From: Brachycybe producta
Taxonomy: Eukaryota > Arthropoda > Diplopoda > Playtdesmida > Andrognathidae
DNA: 64,000 bases
Direction: 5' to 3'
Assembly (NCBI GenBank): GCA_036925085.1
Contig: JAUPFP010000004.1
Span: 8,096,938-8,160,937 of the forward strand
Shown one piece after another: positions 35,592 through 50,500 of this stretch. The position numbers and the translations under genes were made by a program. The notes under the pieces are model-generated. The model did not search any database and was not told where the DNA came from. It saw nothing but the letters and a program-made list of their open reading frames with translations. How positions within the stretch are numbered: position 1 is the stretch's first letter; every line of letters begins with the position of its first letter.

Positions 35592-38500
35592 ACATGTGAG
35601 TGTTTGTATATATATATATATTGTTTGCACAATAGTGTAGTAATGTGCTCCATTCATTCATACTACAACTTATTTTTTAATGTGGGTTGCCTGTCTGTCT
35701 GTTTGTTTGTCCACTATGCATTCCCAAACCCTTTTACCTATAAGAACTAAATTTGGCATGAATACTTCCTATGACCCAGCAAAGAAATTAGGGTACTTCG
35801 GCGTCCTGGCAACCACCCTTTAGGGCAAATGGTTTTAGTTTCAAACATTTTTTAAGGCAAATGGCTTTAGGGCAAATGTCTCTTTAGGGCAAATGGTTTT
35901 AGTTTTGAACATCCCTTTAAGGCATATGGTTTTAGGGGAAAAGCTCCCTTTGAGTCAAATGATATAAAGCAACAATGGGCATCATTTGTAAGAGTCATTT
36001 CTAATGGCAACAAGAAATTTATCCCTCATAAAGATCTTAAATCAAAATTAGATCTAAAATGAAAAATAATATTAATGGCACTATCCAATTACAGTTCAGC
36101 TCCCAGCAATCTCATGTGAAAAGTTTACTTAAAAAGGAGCACACCAACTTTACAAACAATGCGTTGGGTAACTCGCTTCATAAAAATCTAAAGTTATATT
36201 GGAAATATGTAAAAAAAAGCTTTACCAAAAGTTCAAATTCTGTAACCTCCATTAAGACACCACTAGATGTTTGTACTGACAAACAGGTTATGGCAAACAC
36301 CCTTAATAACTATTTCCAAAGTGTTTTTCACGCTACTGATGGTATTGAGTAGCAGCAAATGGGCACATCACCTCATGTTATGCCAGACATAGTCATAAAC
36401 CCCACTGTGATACAAAACTTGCTTTGTAATCTAGACATAAACAAATCATCAGGCCCAGATGAATTTTCAGCAAGACTACTGAAAGAATTGGCTATAGAAG
36501 TTAGTCCTTTTTAAGCAAACTTTTCCAGGATTCTCTTCGTAGTGGTATTTTGCCTCTAGCATGGCAGCAAGTGAACATTTGTCCAATTTTTAAAAAGATA
36601 GAGAAACAGTGCCAAAATAACTATAGACCAATTTCTTTAACGTCCATTGTTTGTAAACCCCTCAAAGATATAATTTATTCTTGCACAATCAAGCATTTAA
36701 AAACTCATAAGTTAATTCATGATAATAAGCATGGTTTTTGGAAACGCAGATCATGTGATACCCAGTTGGCACTATTCATACAAGACATACAGTCTGGTTT
36801 GGATTCTAAGGATGAGTTTGTTTTAATATTTTTGGATTTTGCAAAAGCATTCAACACTGTAAAGCACTCACTGCTAATTAGAAAAATGACAACTTTCAAT
36901 ATAAATAACCAAGTAATTTCATGGACAGCATCATCTTTCTTAGCCAACAACATCAACCACAACAGCATGTTCAAATTGATGGCGGAGAATCCTCTTGGGT
37001 ATATAAGTCCGTGTTTTTGTATACAAATCAAGCACTTTCATGTTGAGAATTTATGCTAGATTTTGTTCAAGAAGGTGTTGTTGAACTAGAGATAAAGTGT
37101 TACTATGTGCAAAAAGTCCCGAAGTTTTTTATAAATTGAAAGTGGAACTTTAAAGTTTTTCATTTAGAGTCGCCACTCCAAGTGCAAACCTGGACACTAG
37201 TGTGAAGGACCTTTTTCCGTTAGTAGAATCTGCTCTTTTTGGTTAATACGAGCGAGTTTTCACTCGTATTGATAGTGAGTGGCTAGGTCACTAATTCTAC
37301 TGGCCCGGGAGGACTAGACCAATATAACGCCTATTTTATGTCCTCACTAGTCTCTGGCAAAAGACTTCACAGTCTTGAGGATCTGTAATCTCTGTATCTC
37401 TCAGACTTTCGTCCGTAAATCTGCCCTAAGAATCGTGTAAAATATACTTACTTGTACGTGGCAGGTTTGCACCTGTTGGGACCTTGAAGTGTCCAGAATA
37501 GGTGAAGACCTGCAAATGATGAGTTCACAACCGCGGAATTTAAGTTTCGAATAATAAACACCACTGGTTTAGTTAAATATAAAATTGAAGATTTATTTTG
37601 GTGAAATAACATAAAGAAATTAGCGAACTGGTTTTGCACAACACATAAAAGTATCACTTTGAAAATAATATGAAAAGAAAAAGAACCTAGCCAAAATCGG
37701 GCATAGGTTCGGTATTTAAAAAGAAGACTTCTGGTACATACAAAATGACCCTTTATATACCCTGAAAATCCCCAAGTCGGATTCTCAGGGCACAAACTTT
37801 CAATTGGTTACTTTAATATTTTGGCCCAAATAGACCAATCAAGAGATTGGTCTATTTGTCCAAAATCATGATTCATCTCCTGTTATCACACATAGGTGAT
37901 AACAGGAGAAACGAAAACAAAATCGAATTAAAAACGAATAAATCTATTCGTGTGGAAGAAAAATTGGAGGGGGAACGAAAAGGTCAGATCGTTATCTAAA
38001 CTCGGTACTTTTGGTACCGAGTGGCCCAGAAACCAAACAAGATACAGGGTGACGTTAAAACCCCAAAACGAAGCGCAAATTAAAGAAAAAAAAATAAGCG
38101 GCGGGCCCCAAACGTCTCACTAGACTCTAAATGGAACTAAAAAGGAGTACACGATCTAAAGGATTTTAGTCGGGCACAAGCCTGAGGAGTAACAGACAAC
38201 GAAAAGATCTTTCAAGCCATAAAAGTTCCCTTCCACCCGAACCAGAGTAGAATAAATGACCCAGGCAACCACTTTCAAGCAAATTCTATTCAACCCAGAA
38301 GGTGGTTCGTTGCATTATAGCAGCATTTCAACACTGATTTGTCGACTTTTGTATCTGTAAAATTATATGAAAATTACTTCAATGTCATTGATGCTTCCAT
38401 CGTCGTATTCTGATGAATTTTCTTCGATCCGTTCTCCTTGCTGCTCGAGGATGTGCTCTTCTTCAGTCTGAGGCATTAATTGAAGTTCTTGCTTAGATTT

Positions 38501-41500
38501 AAACTCCAATAAAACAATACATGGAGGAAAAAGCAAAGCCATGATAACCTGTAAGCAAACAATTAATGTTAAAACACAAAACAAACTTTTGCATTTTGGT
38601 AGTTTAAGTACTGTTACCTTGAGGTAGGTACTCTTTCGCATTCTCAGACCACCCATCCATAGATCAGCCAGCAAGATTTGACAACATGGATGTGCTAAGA
38701 ATTCTCGGTGGTTTGATGCAACAGCCAACGTGAGACACGTTTGTTTGCTCCAGTTTTGTAATTCATAAGTTAACATTCTTTGAGATTTGGTTGTGTCTTG
38801 ACGATAACTGTAATCTAAAAGCTGTGTAGCTAGTTCTTCAAATTCCCTTTAAAAATGTAAACAAAGTTTCATCAGGACATTTGTGACGTCATATTCCCTA
38901 ATGGCAGTGCCATAAAACAATGTGTGGCGCTCATGTCTAGATGTGGTAGCATCATTTTTAATTAATATTAAACGGAAAACAGGGCCGGATTAAGGCTTGG
39001 GCTGATAGGTCAAATGCCAGGGCTTAGGTTAATATTGAAAAATATATCGAGTATCGGTATATATATCGAGTTTGTTCGTTTACACAATAGTGTGTTAATG
39101 TGCTTCAGGATGGTGCCACATACTTTCATTCACACCTTTAGGGCAAATGGTTTTAGTTTAAAATATCCTTTTAAGGCAAACGGCCTTTTAGGGCAAGTGT
39201 CTTTAGGGCAAACGGTTTTAGGGCAAGTGGATTTAGGGCAAATTTCCCTTTAGGGCAAATGTTTTTAGTTTCAAACATTCTTTTAGGGCAAATGTCTTTT
39301 TAGGGCAAATAGTTTTAGGGCAAATGGTTTTAAGGCAAATGGCTTTAGGACAAATGTCTATATACAGGATGTGACATATTTTTATTCATAAAAATAAAAG
39401 TTGTGTGGGTAATTCATATTCAAGCAAGAAGAATGGGGTGGCAGGGGTACCTTCATATTTCGCCCCGGGCAACGCTGGGTAATCTATAATAGAAATGAAC
39501 CATATATCCATAAGCACTTCAAGGGCATATTTTATTTTTGCCCAGAGGCATGTGTATACCTTAACTGGCTCTGAAAGAGACTTTAAGAGCCTAGATACAG
39601 TTTTAAATCAAAATTTCTCCAAATGTTGGCGCTGCAATCGTTTCGATTTAAAAAAAAAATTTAACATTTTTTCTCCAGGTTTGAAGTTACATAATAATTA
39701 ATAGAAAAATAATTTCACGTGCTAACCTTATAAAAAGAAAATATTTTGAAGCCAATATATTAATGCACGTGCTAATTTTTTTGTTATTCTAAATCGTTTT
39801 TAACAAGAGTTCTTCAAATGTTTTTGGGGCGGTTCTTTGGTCTTATGGGATTTAACATGGGATTTAAAAAACGAACGATTCAACCTTATTTTAAAAATAG
39901 AAAGACCTTTTCAAAATGTATATAAAAAGAGCAATTAAAGAACAATACTATTTCTTGTATTTTGCACTTTACAGTATTTTAATTGGGCGATTGTGAAACT
40001 ATTTGTTTGCAACAAATAGTCTCACAATCGCCCTTATAGTTACACTCATTTGTCTCGTTGTCGTCTGCTGAGACTGCTAAAAACAACAAGATGAAGGTGT
40101 ATTTAGGCTCTTAGCCATAGAGAATGTTTTCAACCCAAAACAGGAAAAAAAAAATAAAGAACGGGCTAGAACTTTGCAACTGACAGAAAAGTTGTTGGTG
40201 TCTTGTTTTTTTTTGTTAACTCATAGATGGCAACTTCTGTCGCTTAGAAACACAAAAACAGCTGTGCCATCGGAAGATTTCAAGGAAGAATTGACAATAT
40301 GGGGGAAAAAACAAGTCACTTAAAACTTTGTCCACCAATGATTTTTTGTCAGTTACAACGTTGTTCCAGCCCACAGCCCCACACTTCAGTTGTCAAAATT
40401 GATTTTCTTAAAAATTGATAATAAAAATATGCTACACACTATTTGGTCCAAAAACATAGAGCATAGGCGCATAACTATTTTGCAGGTTAGCACGAAAACA
40501 GCATGTTACACCCCTTCCAAATGCAGCAGTCACAAGTCATTGTCAAAATCAGCAAATGTAATAACAAAAATCCAAATAATCCCTCATGCATGTAATAACA
40601 AACAATTGATAAAATGTATTGTGATGTATTGAAACTATCAGTCAATGAGTAATTAACCCTTGTACAGAGAGTTGACCTTGCATACGCGCAGCTGACTTCT
40701 CCCTTTAATGCCACAAGGATACCAATATCCTTGTTTGGTTCGCACCTCGCCAGGGCATGGGGCCTTTCCTCACAGTCCCACTCCTTACCTACAGATCTTC
40801 CTGATAAACGACAACACTAAGTCAATTGGGTGCGTTTTTCTTTTGTATTACATTATTTAAGAAAGATGAATCATATTTAATACTTTCTTGATCGCTGGTC
40901 AATCGATCTGATTGGTTTACTTGGGTTTTATTTTTGTAAATGACCATTTAGAGGATTCTGAGAAAGTCTTCAAAGATCCTCTTCTTGGTATATATATATA
41001 AGTCTGTATTTTTGTGTACAAGAAAGAGAATTTTGGAAATAGAAATAAACTGGTACTATGTGCAAAAGGTTGCTGAAATCTTTATTTTATCTTTTCTAAC
41101 TCAAACGAGGAACTTTAACATTTTCTCATTTAGAGCCTCCAATCCAAACCTGGATCCTCAACACTAAATGAGACCAGAGAAGGCTACACGATCTACTGGC
41201 TTTTAATTATGCACAAGCCTGAGGAGTAATAGACAGCCAAAAAGATCATTTCAGCTGTAAAAGTTCTTGAGAAAGGAACTTGTGAGGAAACAAAAAGCAA
41301 TGGTTTGTTTCATTCCTCTCGAACCAAAGTAGAACAAGTGGCCTAGCCAACCCCTTTCAGTCTGCTCAAGGAGCGAAAGTGGGGGTAACCCACCATGAAT
41401 GACTGGAGCAGAATTCTAGTTTAATTTTGCTACTAAAATTATTTAACTATTTTATTCAAATACTTCATTATCCCGAGGGGGTTGTTGGTCCCCTATCGGG

Positions 41501-44500
41501 TGCCTCCCCAGGTGGCGGATAGGGGAATGCCCGCCAGTTATGGAGGGTACTGAGGGCATAAAATACTCAGGGCAGACCAAAACCAAACCATGCTATTACC
41601 AGTCCCCCAGCCCGGGTGCAAAATTGGAGGGTCGATGTCAGGTTAGTAGCCGGTTGTAAAGATTTGCCAAAACAAATGATGTTGGTTCTAAATAGTATTC
41701 CAAATATGGTTAGGGCATCCCCGCCATAAGCGACGTGCAGCTGCAATGCCTGGTGGCTGTGATAAATTTGCAAGGGCTACCCCACAGTGGACGGGTGGGG
41801 CTAAAGAAGCGAGTCCATTATTAACAAGGAGGTCTTGGAAGTAGTGGTAAAAGTGGAGGTACTAAACTTAGGTTTGGCACCTGGAATATAGGAAGTTTGA
41901 CAGGGAAGACTAGGGAGTTTTCTGGTGTGCTAATGGCTAGGAGGGTAAATGTTGCATGTCTGCAGGAGACAAGATGGAAAGGGGATAAATCCAGGGACAT
42001 TGGGGATGGGTATAAACTTATTTATGCAAGTAGTGAGGAGGGTAGAAATGGAGTGGGAATTGTCCTACATCAGGAACTCAGACATGGTGTGGTTGAGGTT
42101 AGGTGGATACTAGTTACTGCTGTTAGTAGTAAAGGTAGTTTGGGGTGACATTGTTATAAATGTAGTTAGTGCATATGGCCCCCAGGTTGGATTCGATACA
42201 GCCAGGAAACGTTCATTCTGGGAATAGTTTGATGACCTGATATTGGGCCTGAGCAGGAAGGAACGGGTCATAATTGGTGGGGACTTTAATGGACATGTAG
42301 GTAGAGGTAGGGAAGGGTATGAAGATGTACATGGTGGGTGGGGTTATGGAGAACGAAATAAAGCAGGGGAAAGAGTCCCAGATTGATCTCTTTATGATTC
42401 GGAGTGAGGATAGAAACGAGTGCAAGGATTGTAAAGTGATAATAAGTGAAATCCCTAGCGGGACAATATAGGCTAGTAGTGTTAGACCTAAAACCTAGGG
42501 GTGCAAAACAGGTGGTCAGACATAGAGGAGAGACCGCAATCAGGTGGTGGGAATTATTAGACAAGGTGGAAAAGAAAAAAAAATGGCAAGTAACATAGCA
42601 TGGGATTTAGATGGCACTGCAGGAGAGCTGTGGACAAGGGTAGCACAACAGATTTGTGATTGTGGAAACGAAGTACTAGGGACAGTACGAGTAGGGGGTC
42701 TCTATTAGACAGAAAAACTTGGTGGTGGGATGAGGAGGTACAGATGGCAGTTAAAAAGAAAGATGCTTTCAAGACTTGGTGGCACAATAGAAGCAGGAAG
42801 GCCCAGATAGAATACAAGCATGCCAAGATACAGGCCAAACAGCAGGTAGCCTTAGCAAAGCATAAGAAATATGCGGGCATGTATGCCGAGTTAGGTACCA
42901 GAGCAAGAGAAATGGCAGTATATAAAATAGCTAGGGCTCTGGAGAGGAAAGGCAGGCATATTGAAAAGGTGTTGAGTGTCAAAGATAATGGGGGCAAAGT
43001 ATTGTGGGGTAGGGAGCCAGTATGAAACAGGTGGGGGAATATTTCAGTAAGCTTATGAATGAGAGGGTAGAGCATGAGCCTTTCACTGGAAGAAATAATG
43101 ATGGAGGAGTGGAGCAGGTTAGGGCTGAGGAAATTGTTCAGGCATTGCAAAAAATGAAGCTAGGGAAGGCTTTAGTGCCAGATGGGATACCAGTAGAGGT
43201 GTGGAAGGTCTTAGGGAATGTTGCCATTTCCTGGCTCACAAAGTTATTCAATAGATTGGTTATGGGGGATAGAATGCCAGGAGCATGGCAGGACAGCTGG
43301 TTAGTGGCTATTTTCAAAGGGAAGGATGATGTTCAGGAATGTGGGAACTATAGAGGTATTAAATTGATGAGTCATACGATGAAGCTTCGGGAGAAAATAA
43401 TTGAAGCTCGACTACGGGGTAAAACTGTAATTGGGGAAGTCAGTTTGGAGTTTATGCCAGGAAAATCCACAATTCACCCTATTTTTGCCGTAAGGCAAGT
43501 TATTGAGAAGTTTCGGGCTGCCAAGAAAGAGTTACACATGGTATTTATAGATCTAGAGTACCACAGAAGTTATTGTGGGAGGTCTTACAGAAAAAGGGGG
43601 TGGGTGAGAGTTATATAGATATGGTGAGGGACATGTATAGGGATGCATGGACAATCATTAAGACTGCCTGGGAATTCTCTGATAGTTTTTGTGTTAGGAT
43701 TTGTGTGCACCAAGGCTCAGCACTTAGTCCATTTTTATTCATTTTGGTCCTGGATGAGTTACTTGCAGGGGTGGGGCAGGAGGTCCCCTCGTGTATGCTG
43801 TTTGCAGATGACATAGTCTTAGTTGGGGAATCCAAAATGAAACTTGAGATAACGTTAGAAGAGACTAGGAATGCCTTGGAATCAAAGGGGTTGAAAATAA
43901 AGTAGGGCAAAAACAAAGTACATGAAATTTCAGTGTGATGGGAAAGAACAGTTGAATGAGGGGATTAGACTTGGGGACAGTTTAATGCAGCAGGTGCATC
44001 ACTTCAAATATTTAGGATCTGTGCTGCAAGATGATGAGAGCTTAGACTTAGACATCACAAACCGGATAAAAGCAGGTTGGCATAGTTGGAGGCAGGCTAG
44101 TGGGTATTATGTGACAGGAAGTTACCTATAAAGTTGAAGGGAAAGTTTTATAGGACAGTAGTCAGACCAGCTATGTTGTATGGGTCAGAATGTTGGGCAA
44201 TCAAGAAGGTGCATGAGGATAGAATGCAGGTAGCTGAGATGAGAATGCTAAGGTTTATGAGTGGGGTGACCAGAAGGGATAGGATCAGAAATGATTTTAT
44301 TAGGGGTAGTGTAGGGGTAACAAATATAGTAGAAAAGATGCAGGAAAATAGGCTGCGGTGGTTTGGGCATGTCCTCAGGAGCGCGGAAGATGGGCTACTG
44401 AGGCAAGCAATAAACTTAGACCTGGGAATAAAATGGGGTAGAGGAAGACCCAAGCAAACCTGGGATGTGGTAGTAAAATGGGATATGGTGGCATGTGCAA

Positions 44501-47500
44501 AATCGGAACAAGTGGAGAGTTAGAACCAGCAAGGCCGACCCTGCTGCTTGCGGGATAAGATACATGAAATGATGATGATGACGATTCAAATACTTCATTA
44601 TAAATGACATTTTTGTGAATTTGCCTTAACCGCTTGCATTTTTTTATAAGCATCTTACTATTGTTTGGGTTCTTGGATCAGGAGTGCCACGTATTTAGTG
44701 CGAGACTTCGATCGTGCTATCCAGCACCCCGGGATGGTTTGGACCGTTCCCCTTTGATTCCAAGGGCACACCAGTATTTCGTCACAAAACATGGTGGGAA
44801 AACAGCACGGACATATGGTGATATAAACCCTCAGGCCAGAAGGAGTCTGGTAAATGTTTTAGTATTGTATGACTAGTACGGGTCGTTACATTATGTAATC
44901 TCAAAAGTTAACTATTCTTACTACTCTACACTGATTGTGCACAATACTTGTGTTAGATGGAGTTATGTTAAATTAAGTTTGTTGCAGGGGGTCTGAGGAG
45001 TGCAGCCCCAGAATGTAAAAAACACTTCATTTTACCATCTCATTGTATCTGCATTCCGTTTCAGGTGTTAGAGTTAGGGCGAATTTACACTTTTGCACTT
45101 TGGATTTACGTTGCAGATGATTCTTCTGCAGTGAAAGTGAAAGATGAAAGGTAGAGCAATTTACACCAGGCAATGGTTCAATTCACTTCATTAGTTTCTA
45201 AAATGTCCGCGATTGAAATAGTGAGTTACAAATTTTTCCACACACAAAAGTTTTAAAACAAAACAATGTTCTCTGGGCAGTTGTTCACATCTCACTGGTA
45301 AACACCCGGCAAATTGTGATCCCGCAAACACCATGGCCTGGGGGGTAAACAACTCTTGCTCGTCCCCTTCCCCTCTCTGACTCACACCTCTGACTCATAC
45401 CCAAGCACGGAGTTATACACTTAGGTCCATGGTCACTTGGACCTGATTACACCACGTAGGTATACACAGGTCCAAGGTATAAAAAGACCATGCTCCTCTT
45501 TGTTCCTGGTCCTTGTCTTTTGCTCAACTTTGTTGTATTACGTAGATTCTTATCCGTACCACATCATGGGCATGAGGACGCACCTTTGATTAATGATATT
45601 CTTCTTTGTACTCTTTACGTTTCTATACAAAGATGAATAAAAGTGTTACAATAAGAAACCTCGTTGTCTTCATGTTTGGAAACTAATAACTTCTCTACAG
45701 GGGCCGGAGACACCATAAGGTAAAGAGCGCATACCGATCCTGATGCAGCTACAACATCTTCTACTGAAGGTAAATATCAACAGGAGGAGATGTATATCAG
45801 TGTCTACGGAGAGTAGGATGGCCACCGTCCTTCTGCACAGATTTCACCCTCATGCAGGAGGACGATCGCAATCCATTGCCATCCAACTCTTTCCGTAGCT
45901 CGAATCTTCTCCGTGCGGGCGCAGCAGCGATGCAGAGAAGTGACGAGTTACAGGAAACATCTACAAGTTGGTCAGAAAAATAGAGTCGACGTCAAAAGCT
46001 CACACTGGATATGCAGATTTTACTGAAATACTAGTCTACACTTCTCACTACTGCTTCACTATGGATGAATCATCCATTTGATTCATGATAAGTAGAAACT
46101 GGCTCTACTTTGTTCAATATCCACTTTTGATATTCACTTTGAATGAAATGAAGATGAAGGAGCATATGGCTAACACCTAACAGAACCTCTCGCAATCGCA
46201 ACAACAGCAGTTCTCACAACAACCATCACCATGAGTACACCACTCCCAATGATTCCAATACTTGCAATGGTCACAACGATACAAACATTTACAGAAGCAA
46301 CAACGTGGCACAATGTTATGCAATAGAATGAACCACGTGGGTGTACTACTAAAACGAAAGTTTTTTTGACTGCATCACAAGGCAGAAGTGCCTTAAAAAC
46401 CATCAAATCTGAAAACAAGGCCACTGCAGACATGTTAGAGCATGCCAACAAGAAAACTATCACCACGTGGTTGTCAATGACCTCAGCAGTCAATAGAAAC
46501 CTCAAAGAGTGTCGTGCCTGGGAACCTGGCCAACACGGAATAAAAAAAATTACAGCCATCACTAACTATGAATGCTATGCCGAAAACTGATACCAATCTA
46601 ATTGCAACTAAAAGCTTTCAAGAAACTTCAGTGACCTCGATGACTTGCTCTACATTAAACCATCAAAAAGATGGGAACGTAAATTGCTGTTTTCACACTT
46701 TGGTGTGAAAACATGTGATGTAGGCCCCCCCCCCGTAGTACCCATAATAAAAATAAACAAGGGCATGCATTAAAATGGAATTGACACCTTCGAATGGCCA
46801 AATAAGTTTGCTACAACACCCACCCACTATCAATAAAAACGGGAATTACAAGAGTCAGCCCTTTTTCTCCAAAAAGAAAAAGACAATACACGTGGTAACT
46901 TACAGTTTTTTGTCTTAAATCAATGTGACAACACTACTGCTTCTGCTTCACTGTTAGCATCAGTTTTCAATTTGTGTACCAGTCATCGCTTTAGAGATAC
47001 TAACAACAACAAAGAACGATTCGGATCCAATCTCTGCTGCGTTCAGTTTAAAAAGTTTTCGTCAATGCTACTGACCAAGAAAAGTGACAACACCGACATG
47101 TCAAGTAGCAGAGGACCTTGGAGGGGCCATCGAACTGTCTCATTATAGGCTCCACCAGTGACAAAGATGCTCCCAGCAGAATGGCACGAGCCACTGAACC
47201 ACTGGCACCTGCAACCACTAATAATGACCAATGACTGGTGGTAACCACCAAGGAACCAACTTCATGAAGGCTCTCAGAAGACCCTGCTAATAAGAGGAGG
47301 TGGTGCTGGGAGCTGGAAAATTTTGCCCAGTGTGGGGGAAAACACCTTAAGACCAACTTCCACCAACCTGAGACTGTGGGACGAGAAGGGAAACCTGTTG
47401 GTCCTTCCAGCATCATTCCCTTTGATGTTACCATGTCAAAACACTATTTGGAGGAGCGGGAGAATCAAATGGATATTAACAACATGGCATGGAGAGTAAA

Positions 47501-50500
47501 TCAAGTGTTCAGGGACAGTCTAGCCCCTGTAAAATGATTCCTGGTGGCGCTGAGCCATGAGGACAACGTGAGGGTGGTGGAACAAAGCCCACTTCCAGAA
47601 AGATGAACAGCTTCGATTACAGAAAGAGACCATTGACTAACATGCTGAGCAGGACTGGATCCAAGGAGCAATGAACTGAGGTTCCTCTAGGTGATCTGTA
47701 AACACTTGCAAGAGCTGGGCCTCCTTTATACGGAGCAACTCCCTGAGGAGAACCTCCATAAGATTGTGGCCCATATTCGTGGCAACCCACCGGCCATGCC
47801 CTCCATCACATCCACTCTGCCTGCATCTTAGCCTGCATTGTTGCCATCTTGACCATGTGCCCTGCTGTCTCCATCATCCACGTCATCTTTGTCTGTGACT
47901 CTACCAGCACCATTCACCTGCACAACATAACCTTCTGTGTCTTCGGTACCGTCAATTTCACAACCACTATCCATCTCTTACACTCTGCTTTCAACACCAC
48001 CAGCATTCTACACGGTGTGATTCGTGACAGAGGGGACCCCTGAGCTATGCTGGGCATCCTTCAGGAGGTCAAGGAACCAGAATCAAAAGCTAAGGAAGAA
48101 GGAGTTAGGCCGAAACGATTAATTCAGTGAGCCCGAGACATAGCCCAAGAAGCATTACACCACGCCTGCCAGCTGAAAGAGGCCACACCTCCTGTGGCTG
48201 CAACACCATCATAGCCCGTCGTACCACCCACCATACCCGTGGCTGCAACTTCTGGGGAACAGTTGCCGCTGAATCACCCTATGCAGACCATCACTCCCAC
48301 CGAACGATTGCTCAACAACTGCTGGGTGACATGCCAATGAGAAGTCCGCTCCGTGAACACCCTCTACATGGGACACTTCATTTATGAGGAGGGTTTCCCG
48401 CATCTGGAGCTTCCCAACCGACAACGGTATGTCGTGGGACTCTACAGGGCGCCGGCCTCTGTATCACTTTAGTGTCGCCACATAAATGCCTGATGGAAGT
48501 GCTACAGTACTCCAGGAAGATCAACGATGACGCTGTGTAGGCCCTCCAGAGAGCTTTCATCCATTCTGCATTCACCCACTGCCAGGCCCTATCATGTTGT
48601 TCGTCACTACATCCTGGAGGGCACCACACTTCATTGCACTGCCGGACTCTGGGATGCGGCCTGGAATACTCTCCACAATCGTCGCTCCACCCGAAGCATC
48701 ATTGGGGATCCCGCCATCTACACCATTTTCCAGATGGACCTGCAGGACCAAGAAGGAGAATGGCTCTCGGCTACCGGCAGCTACTACTGGGGCCACCCGC
48801 CCTATGAGTCAGCCCCACCCAAAAAAAATGAAAAAAATAAAAATAAAAAAAAACTCTGTGTCACATGTTCTTATAATCTTGTTTGTGTTTTTAGGTGGTG
48901 GGTTTGTTATACCATTTGTTATTGTTGTAATATTGTCATTTGTTATTGTTGTGTTTTTATATAGGTGGTGGGTTTCGCATCTTGTTGTGTATAATTCCTG
49001 TTCCTCCTTTTCAGTTCTTTTGTATGTAGGAGGACCATGGCACCCTTGTGTCAGCATCCTCCTGAATCCACCAACAAGACACGAGTCCATGTGTGCATGC
49101 GCTCTGCCCCTTTCCTTTTCCTTGCTCTGTGCTGTCAGGTCGCGCCCTTGATCAGAGTATGAGGACGTACTCTGGGCACCTGTATTTCGTGACTCCCTAA
49201 GAATGCTAGCCTGGGGGTGCATGATTTCTTGCTGTCCCTCCCTCCCCTTGTATACAAAACTTTTTTATAAGTGTGGAGGGGTTATACCTTGGAACACCTC
49301 ATAGATGTACACAGGTCTAAGCCTGTAAAAGCACCGCGATCCCGATTGTTTGTCATCCATTTCACTTTCTCAAACTTGTTTACGCACTGTTTTATGTCAG
49401 CATATTCCGTAATACATAATGGGTCCGTGGACACTTCAACTTCTGTTGATAATTTAATTCAGTAAGAATTCGTCTCTGCAATTTTTGTATTCTTGTAGAG
49501 ATGAATAAGTGTTTTTATACGAATAGCATGGCTCTTTCGTACGTCTACTATTCTTCTATTATATTATCAAGGAGGCAAAGTACCCCTGTGGAGCATCGGA
49601 GAAACGGTTGGAAAAGGTGGTAATCACCTTTCTGAAGAACTTCATCTTCTTCATGAAGCCCATCTGGAATCCATTGCCATTTGTCTACTTCTTCCTCTTC
49701 ATCGCCCTTCGCATGGTAACATGCGGTAGAGAAAGAAACAAGAGTTCAAAAATAGAAGATCGTCGCACTCACAACATAATCAGGGATCCCTAGATATCAT
49801 GGTCCTTGACATTAGAGTTAATCTACAAAACTAACTAAACTAGAGGATGCAAATGCATCAACCATGAAGTATCAGATTGTGAGATCAGCTGGTTACCTTG
49901 CACTGGCCATGTATTATTAAGCTTAGATCTATTCCTACATGTATTATACATTTACATCAAGTGATTGACATTTAGTATTTAAAACATGGGATTTGGACAC
50001 TTGGACATTATAGCAAACCATTTTAGCGGCAACCTTTATAGATGCTGACTTGTTTGGCACTTGTGATTATTTCCATATTCAAATGCAGACAAACTCATAG
50101 CTGCTCTCTAGAACCACTTTTCTAAAGCAGGGTGCTATGGAATTTTTTGCAGTACACTAACTCATTATACAGTATGTCACAAGAAAATACCAACAAAAAA
50201 TTCTTATGCAGAAAATATCAAGAATTGATTTCATGTATACTCATTCAAAATTGATTGATTTATGGCAATCTGACTATAAGGTCTGAATAAAATACCAGCT
50301 GTATTTCCGAAGTTCGTCTGAAACGTCAGCTTCAACATCATCTTGCGCAGCCTCATGAGCCATACTTTTGTACAAACGGATGCCAACCAAAGCCTTGAAT
50401 GATACAAAAATAACTTTATTCATTTACTAAACTATTTTCTTTAGTACCTAGTTTTAAATGCAATGTGTTATGATTCATGATTTAAATGGAGTTCAAACTG

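Larger units (their letters stand above)
41472..44583 (+). mobile_element. RTE-clade LINE, copy 2, with perfect 18-bp target duplication
   Basis: ATTCAAATACTTCATTAT is present at 41,454-41,471 and 44,584-44,601. It starts CCCGAGGGGGTTGTTGG and ends ATGATGATGATGACG. It is about 90% similar to copy 1 by eye, with a deletion of about 113 bases in the endonuclease (near 42,374) and a 16-base deletion in the reverse transcriptase (near 43,557). Confidence 0.92.

Noticed and set aside
48594-49222. Overlapping 137-185-residue frames as host genes
   Set aside because: Low-complexity Thr/Pro/Lys content, no motifs, both strands open, located next to an LTR; more likely repeat DNA.
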